Part shown: positions 58,773-64,000 of the stretch, in pieces | How the letters are laid out: each line of letters opens with the position of its first letter | How positions within the stretch are numbered: the first letter of the stretch is position 1 | Assembly: GCA_029641185.1 (NCBI GenBank) | Contig: JAPWGK010000001.1 | Span: 322,501 to 386,500 of the forward strand | Length of the DNA stretch: 64,000 nt | Direction: 5' to 3' | Source: Pseudofabraea citricarpa | Taxonomy: Eukaryota; Ascomycota; Leotiomycetes; Helotiales; Dermateaceae | The notes under the pieces: model-generated | The model's database searches: none | Seen by the model: the letters and a program-made list of their open reading frames with translations, nothing else | What the model was told of the DNA's origin: nothing | Position numbers and translations under genes: made by a program

Positions 58773-59730
58773 GCTTGAGCTTGCGTTTTTAAGACGGGAT
58801 TTGAAGAGGTGGTTTCTTGTAGATATCCTTTTTGGAATTGAAGTGGCCAGCTTTTACTTTCAATGCGCTTGCTTCCCAATTCTTCTGTGTGCTTCGTCTT
58901 GTGAACCGAGCTGTGTATATACATGCTGGTGGTTAGAAATTCTTCAATATCAAAGACAAGGAAGCTCCAAAAGCGAAAATCGAAGTTAAGCGAGAGAGTT
59001 TAACTTAGTAAGTGGCGGGTGCAATCCAATTTACCTTTCTCCTGAAACCGTCTTTCATTTCAGGTACCAAGCAGGCTCTTCACTCACAATCTCCTCTGCT
59101 GTTTTACGGTCCTGAGCTGCACTCAAAGTCAATATGATGACAGCGTCGTGGCTCGGACCGAAACATAGTATAAAAAGCATTTAAAAAGGTCCTTGGCTGT
59201 CTGTCGCTAACGACCGCTTACCTCGTCTCTAGCTAACCCGATCTGTCCAACCGCCGAACTAACCTTTTCTGTGGAGAGCTTACTTTCTTTGCTCTGCCTA
59301 CCTACCCAATCAGTTACTTAACCCTTTCCCTTTCGCTCTTTATGTACTGCGCATCATTTCTCCGTTTTAAATTATTAGGTTCAGATCTGCCGAGGTCTAT
59401 TTCCCTCACTTCTCCTCGCGATGAACTCATCTTAGGGATTTGAGACAGAGGAACTAAAATGCTAAGACGCTAGATAGAAGATATCTGGAGAGGGTGGGTT
59501 GTAATCTCCCTACATACCGTGGAACGGTTCCGCAGTATAGCTGTTTTAATTTACTCAAGGAGGAGCTTATACTTTCTGCGTGGTTGAGAGGGAAATTTGA
59601 AGTGTACCTGTTCATCATGCTTTCGCATATATAAATACCGGACTGGCTTGCAGACAATAGGTCATGTCACAGCTTCTTTAGCTTTCCGAATTCCCTATTA
59701 CAGCTTGTGCCTCCACGATCGTTGAAAACC
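58773..59730. other. Intergenic, no gene seen
   Basis: Spacer between two plus-strand genes. Pyrimidine-rich leader-like sequence precedes the lipase-like start; no supported open frame. Confidence 0.4.
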
Positions 59731-61131
59731 ATGTATATCTCTTACCTCTTCCCTTTCTTGGTGGCACTGGCACTCACTACTGCCCAGACGACTGAACACT
59801 GTGATGAGGCATGCATCCAGGCATGGACCACGGGAGCCTCGCTTGATTACTCTGCCTGGGTCTCGAAAGACATAGACAGTGACGCATTCTACTCGACGCC
59901 AGCAAACATATCGACAGCCAAGCCCGGAGATCTCGTCCGTTGGGAAGACATTCCCGGTTCTCGTCTCGAGACGGATTTCTTTCTGCCGCCGGGAATGTCG
60001 CTCTCTCGCTTCCTGTACATGAGCGAAGACATGGACCGCAGTCCTCTGCTCGCTAGCGCCTTTGTCCTCCTCCCCTATACAGTACCGAGAGGCCAGGCGA
60101 CTTTCAACACCATAGCCTGGACGCATGGCACAGCAGGGCGAGCACGAGTATGTGCCCCGTCGAACCATAAATCGCTATACTATGAATGGAACGGTCCTTT
60201 TGCGCTGGCCCAAGCAGGCTACGCCGTCGTTGCTCCCGACTATGCCGGGCTGGGCACGAACATCAGCCAAGGGTTCATGTACGAGTCTGGATTCCTACAC
60301 GCGGCAGACGTAGCCTACGGGCTGATAGCAGCGCGCAAAGCCATCGGCCACCTGCTCTCGGAGCAGTGGGCCGTTATTGGGCACAGCGAGGGAGGCATGA
60401 CAGCATGGCGCACGAACGAGCGGCTCGCCATGGCGGACCAGGAAGCTCTCCTCGCAGCAGGGACGCTCGTCGGTGCCGTTGCAGCAGCGCCGGCTCTGCG
60501 CCCTCTCGAGCTCATCCCTGAATCCATCCGGCGCGCGGGTGATGGCGCGGCCGGCGACGTCGTGTCGGTTTTCCTCCTGCAGTCCCTCGCTCGCCTCTTC
60601 CCCGACGAGCTCGATATCGCCGACTACCTGACGGATCTGGGGCTCGGCCGCCTCGCGCTCGCGGATCACGCCTGCTTGACTAGCGGAGCTGCCCTCTTCT
60701 CGGACCTCACCGTCGCCGAGCTGTACAAGAATACAAGCTGGCTCACGCACCCGGTCGTCGAGGACTGGCAGGTTCGATATAATGGCGCGGGCCCGCATAG
60801 GCTGGCGGCTCCGATGCTTGTCCTCCAGGGCGTTGACGATCCCCTGACGTATAGCTTCCTCTGCGTCCGCGACTTCAACCGAACGTGCGCGGCGTTCCCT
60901 GAATCTGCCGCCGAGATTGTTCTCTATGAGGGCCTCACTCATAACCCTTCTTTCCAGGCCGCCCAGATCGATTACCTCCCCTGGCTGGCGGATCGCTTTG
61001 ATGCCGTTCCTGTTGAGCGTGGATGTCAGCATAGTGTTCGGACGAACTTGACGGATCGATTTGCTTCGAAGACTTTTACGTATACTGGGAACAGTATCAT
61101 CCTACAGCCGAAGTTCAACGGTACCTTTTAA
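59731..61131 (+). CDS. Secreted alpha/beta hydrolase of the fungal secretory lipase type
   Basis: An intronless frame of 466 aa from the ATG at 59731 (an upstream in-frame GTG is not used). The signal peptide is YLFPFLVALALTTAQT. The alpha/beta hydrolase fold shows TIAWTHGTAGRARVCAPS, VVAPDYAGLG, the nucleophile elbow GHSEGG (Ser219), the acid at or next to Asp369 in LQGVDDPLT and His404 in GLTHNPSF. Layout and length fit the LIP-type secretory lipase family, extracellular enzymes acting on lipid esters. Several N-glycosylation sites and Cys residues support secretion. The sequence is GC-rich, and having no intron beside intron-rich neighbours is notable. Another ester substrate is possible. 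Confidence 0.85.
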   Translation: MYISYLFPFLVALALTTAQTTEHCDEACIQAWTTGASLDYSAWVSKDIDSDAFYSTPANISTAKPGDLVRWEDIPGSRLETDFFLPPGMSLSRFLYMSEDMDRSPLLASAFVLLPYTVPRGQATFNTIAWTHGTAGRARVCAPSNHKSLYYEWNGPFALAQAGYAVVAPDYAGLGTNISQGFMYESGFLHAADVAYGLIAARKAIGHLLSEQWAVIGHSEGGMTAWRTNERLAMADQEALLAAGTLVGAVAAAPALRPLELIPESIRRAGDGAAGDVVSVFLLQSLARLFPDELDIADYLTDLGLGRLALADHACLTSGAALFSDLTVAELYKNTSWLTHPVVEDWQVRYNGAGPHRLAAPMLVLQGVDDPLTYSFLCVRDFNRTCAAFPESAAEIVLYEGLTHNPSFQAAQIDYLPWLADRFDAVPVERGCQHSVRTNLTDRFASKTFTYTGNSIILQPKFNGTF

Positions 61132-62339
61132 AGTGCTCATGCTGGCCTCTCGGGAGGGATACTCGGGTGCTCAATGAAAGGTGGTAGAAGCGAAGCGAGG
61201 CGAGGGAGAGAAGAAAGTGAGGTCGTTGCATGACGAAAGAATCGGATTCATTGTATATAGTTACTTATGATGCTTGGCATATCCTCGATAAGCTTTGAAT
61301 GAATGATTTAAACTAAGAACCTGAGGAACCCGAGAAGCTTCTCCCGTGCGGGTATTCACTGTCCTCCCGGAAAAAATATTAAGCGAGCTACCTTGTTGAC
61401 CCTCCCCCGGGCCGTCTCGACTTCCTACGCTGACACTATATGTATTAAGTTAAGGCAAACACAATCCACGACAAACACGACATACGCTGAACACGGCATA
61501 GTGGCCGAATGGTATTCACGACATACCAAAAATAACTACAAAACATATACAAAAAAAGAAACTACAAGCTAAATGCTACTATCTACTACTACCTACTACT
61601 ACATACTACTACACACTACTGTCAAAGGACAAACAAACAAACAAACAAAAAAGTACTACAGCTGATCAAATCAAGCAACGCCCAAAAAAGGAAAACCCTA
61701 AAAAGAAGACGCGCTCGACCAACGACCACTCAGAGTAAAAAGCATTCTCGTAATATAATATGCACCCTCGGGTTTCTGCCTCTTCAAAAACCTCAAGCAG
61801 GTTTTCTAAGGGATCATCTCTCCGGAGATGGTCCTGGAGTTTTTGCTCTTTCTTCTTCTCTCCTATCAATAGGATATGTTTATACTTTCTGCTTATACTC
61901 TACTAGCGGAATAGCTCATAAGGTAGAAGAACGAGAGGTACGTTCAAAGTAGATTAACGCGAACTTATACTCGATATTAAAGGTATACGCGTTTATAACC
62001 ACTTGCGATTCTTCAATTATCATTCTGGAATGCTTCAAAGCTACCTTATCCTAAAGGAGAACAGGATCTTGATATATCTCGAATGGTTCATAGGACTATA
62101 AACCTGTAGCGCGAAGTAGATGTTTAAGCGAGCAGTGCTAAGGGGTTGCCGAGAAGCCAGTCATTAGCAGGAACCTAAGGTAGCACAAAGCGCAGCCAAC
62201 AGCGCGCGCTACGCCACATGCCAGCATAAAGCGAACGACACCTCATGCAACAACCAGGTAACAACAACAACAACAACCGCAAAAAACATACGCTCAATCC
62301 TCCACCTCAGGTGATTTTCACTTCCTCGAACCTGCATCA
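61132..62339. other. Intergenic with simple repeats and an orphan frame
   Basis: TAC triplet repeats at about 61575-61620 and AAAC repeats at 61628-61652. A 67-codon minus-strand frame at 61666-61869 begins MIGEKKKEQKLQDHL and has no known relative that I recognise. The TA-rich stretch 61865-62060 resembles an old decayed repeat. Confidence 0.4.
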
Positions 62340-62758
62340 ATGGCGACTACGAACTACTCCGTCTACGGCATCCCGGCCTACTTCATCCTGACCATGGTCC
62401 CGCACGGGTAAGCCAAGCCAAGCCAGCCATCCCCGCTCGCTCCCTCCCTCACCCCGTTCTTTCTTTCTGCTGCCCCTGTGCAAGAAACGCTAAAGACGAG
62501 AAAGATATGCGCTGCGGAAAGTCGCATCGGCGCTCAACGGCGGCTTCAAGGGGTACGACAACCGCAACCCGCGCTCGGCGGCGTCGATGGAGTCCCTCAA
62601 GCGACAGGTGCCAGCGGGGACGTTCGCCGTGTACGAGCGAGCCGAGGCGGCGCACAAGAACGGGATGGAGAACCTGCCTCTGATGACGACGGCCATCATC
62701 CTCGGTATCTCCTCTCTCTCTCTCTCTTCTTTGTCTTTCTTTTTCTGATTGCGTGGCT

Positions 62759-62804
<46 letters not shown>

Positions 62805-63036
62805 ACATCTACTCCCGAAAGGTAACTTGGCCAAGTTATCACCCCGCACCCTCAATACTACCGTCGCGTGCTACTTGCTCTCCAGAGCCGTCTACACGTA
62901 TGTCTACGTCACGGGAGCGACGCGGAAGAGGAGTCTTCTTCGTACGGCCGTTTGGAATCTCGGCGCTGGCTTGTGCCTGTTTCTTATCGTCAAGGCTGCT
63001 GCTAAGTTGAGGGATCTGGAGTCGCTGAGCCTTTAG
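62340..63036 (+). CDS. MAPEG-family membrane protein
   Basis: Three exons, 62340-62407, 62505-62704 and 62822-63036, encode 160 aa; the introns are 97 and 117 bp and both end AAAG. The protein has four hydrophobic segments. The second exon holds the MAPEG-type region with NPRSAASMESLKRQVPAG, then ERAEAAHKNGMENLPLM, and the third has RAVYTYVYVTG and a terminal span. The family (membrane-associated proteins in eicosanoid and glutathione metabolism) includes microsomal glutathione transferases. The glutathione-binding type Glu/Asn/Arg residues are present in the AHKNGMENLP block. Activity in fungi is rarely defined. The second intron carries a GT microsatellite. Confidence 0.87.
62761..62801. 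repeat. GT dinucleotide microsatellite inside an intron
   Basis: Twenty uninterrupted GT units lie in the second intron of the MAPEG gene. The array sits between the donor at 62705 and the acceptor at 62821. Confidence 0.95.
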
Positions 63037-64000
63037 GAAGTGCCTGCAGGCTCTGGTTTGTTTTGTTTTGCTTGTTCTTGCTGAAGCGCCGCCGCTTGGG
63101 TATCGATATCCCGACTCGTTTGGCATTCATGTATTGTTAACTATGGGGATTGAAGGGGTGCGATAGGTGATGTCGTGTGACCTTGGTCTGGATTATAACT
63201 CCCCTCAGCTGAGTTTGGCTTGTGAAGATGTCTGCGATAGACATGATGAGAGGGAAATATCAAAATTACTACTCTACTCAGAATAATCAATAAGCAGATC
63301 TTTGTTCCGGTTCGAAAATTGAGATATCTCCCTGTATATTTCTAACCTTGGTTGCAAAGGTCCCGTCGCCCTGAATCCTGCAGTGGATCGCTAACAAAAG
63401 CAACCGCTCGAGAAGAATAGCAAGCTGGATGTTTCAAAGGGAAACTCTGCCACAGCATGGCAATGCTGCGTAGAGAGTTTTGTTTCTATGCAAGGTAGAA
63501 TCAAGAAAAGATATTGAGAGGAGATCTAAGATGGATTGTGCTGTATAGTAGATTTCTTCCCCACCCCCATTGACTCTGCTAGTTCATAGGGAATGAGGAC
63601 ACAGCTCTTTGTCCTGTTGCCCTGTATCAATTAAGGTACTTCAATCTGCTTGGCTCCTTGCAACTGATTTAGCTCCTCTGGTTGATGAAGGCATAGAAAA
63701 GTACCGAAGGATCCAGTAATGAAAGTGTGAAGTATCTCATGGAGCGGGATATTTGGTAACTTAGTAACTAAAAAGCGCTTAGTGACTTATCAAATTGAAA
63801 TTACATCTTGGAACAGCTGACTTGTGCCTGAGCTCAAGAGTCTAGCTCTCGTTGAGGAATGCAAAGAGTTACGAGTATGCAGGGCGGAGTATTACGAAAC
63901 GAGAGTCTTCTTAGCGAGAAAATATAAATTCGAGAGATATACACTGGCACAGATCGCTTGCTTCCATACTAGACAAAAAAAAAATACACATCACGAGGCT
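63037..64000. other. 3' flank to window end, no gene seen
   Basis: No open frame or family feature is supported in this last kilobase. The composition is ordinary and the next gene, if any, lies outside the window. Confidence 0.4.

Noticed and set aside
61666..61869. 67-codon minus-strand frame as a gene
   Set aside because: No family recognised, no intron or promoter context, and next to repeat-like TA-rich DNA.
1..64000. tRNA, rRNA, snRNA or CRISPR arrays
   Set aside because: I looked for T-loop-like GGTTCGA/TCGAACC contexts and for regularly spaced repeats and found none with supporting structure; a covariance-model scan would be decisive.

Overview
The window looks like nuclear chromosomal DNA of a filamentous ascomycete (Pezizomycotina; a Leotiomycete-like fungus is my guess from overall gene character, not proven). 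The evidence is short introns, mostly 44-110 bp, with GT..AG ends and CTAAC/CTGAC-like branch points, fungal-specific families (BtgC-type GH17 glucanase, DAL5/TNA1-type transporter, Spt8), UTR-like spacers rich in simple repeats, and no bacterial operon structure. I rebuilt spliced models by hand; wherever exon sums are given they are divisible by three.

Layout. 0.6-2.8 kb: a seven-transmembrane GPCR-like gene (minus), followed by about 6.7 kb without a credible gene that holds a well-formed 262-bp MITE. 9.5-11.2 kb: three decayed or unexplained coding fragments on the minus strand. 11.6-17.5 kb: a fasciclin-domain protein with a broken 5' end, an EBP-like sterol isomerase-family protein, a frameshifted cupin, an orphan terminal exon and an MFS transporter. 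18.5-30.8 kb: a Red1/ZFC3H1-like RNA-surveillance protein (minus) divergent from the myosin-II heavy chain (plus). 31.5-34.2 kb: two nucleotidyltransferase-fold genes arranged head to head. 34.7-35.8 kb: a TDP2-like phosphodiesterase. 36-37.2 kb: an AT-rich relic with tandem repeats and a hairpin, running into the 3' end of an NFX1/Hrr1-type helicase (37.2-41.3 kb). 43.6-51.0 kb: Spt8 and a 19-exon mitochondrial proton-translocating transhydrogenase containing a 4-nt microexon. 51.3-63.0 kb: an isochorismatase-like hydrolase, a membrane-anchored GH17 glucanase, a secreted arylsulfatase, a secreted lipase-like esterase and a MAPEG protein.

The genes mostly act independently. Loose themes are nuclear RNA surveillance and silencing (Red1-like and Hrr1-like proteins), cytokinesis (myosin II) and cell-wall or extracellular chemistry (GH17, fasciclin, sulfatase, lipase). 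I saw no biosynthetic gene cluster, no CRISPR array, and no rRNA or tRNA gene. The observations I would follow up first are the 4-nt microexon, the divergent pair of NTase-fold genes, the MITE with its target duplication, the stopless 66-bp intron in the helicase, and the cluster of freshly broken genes between 9.5 and 15.3 kb.
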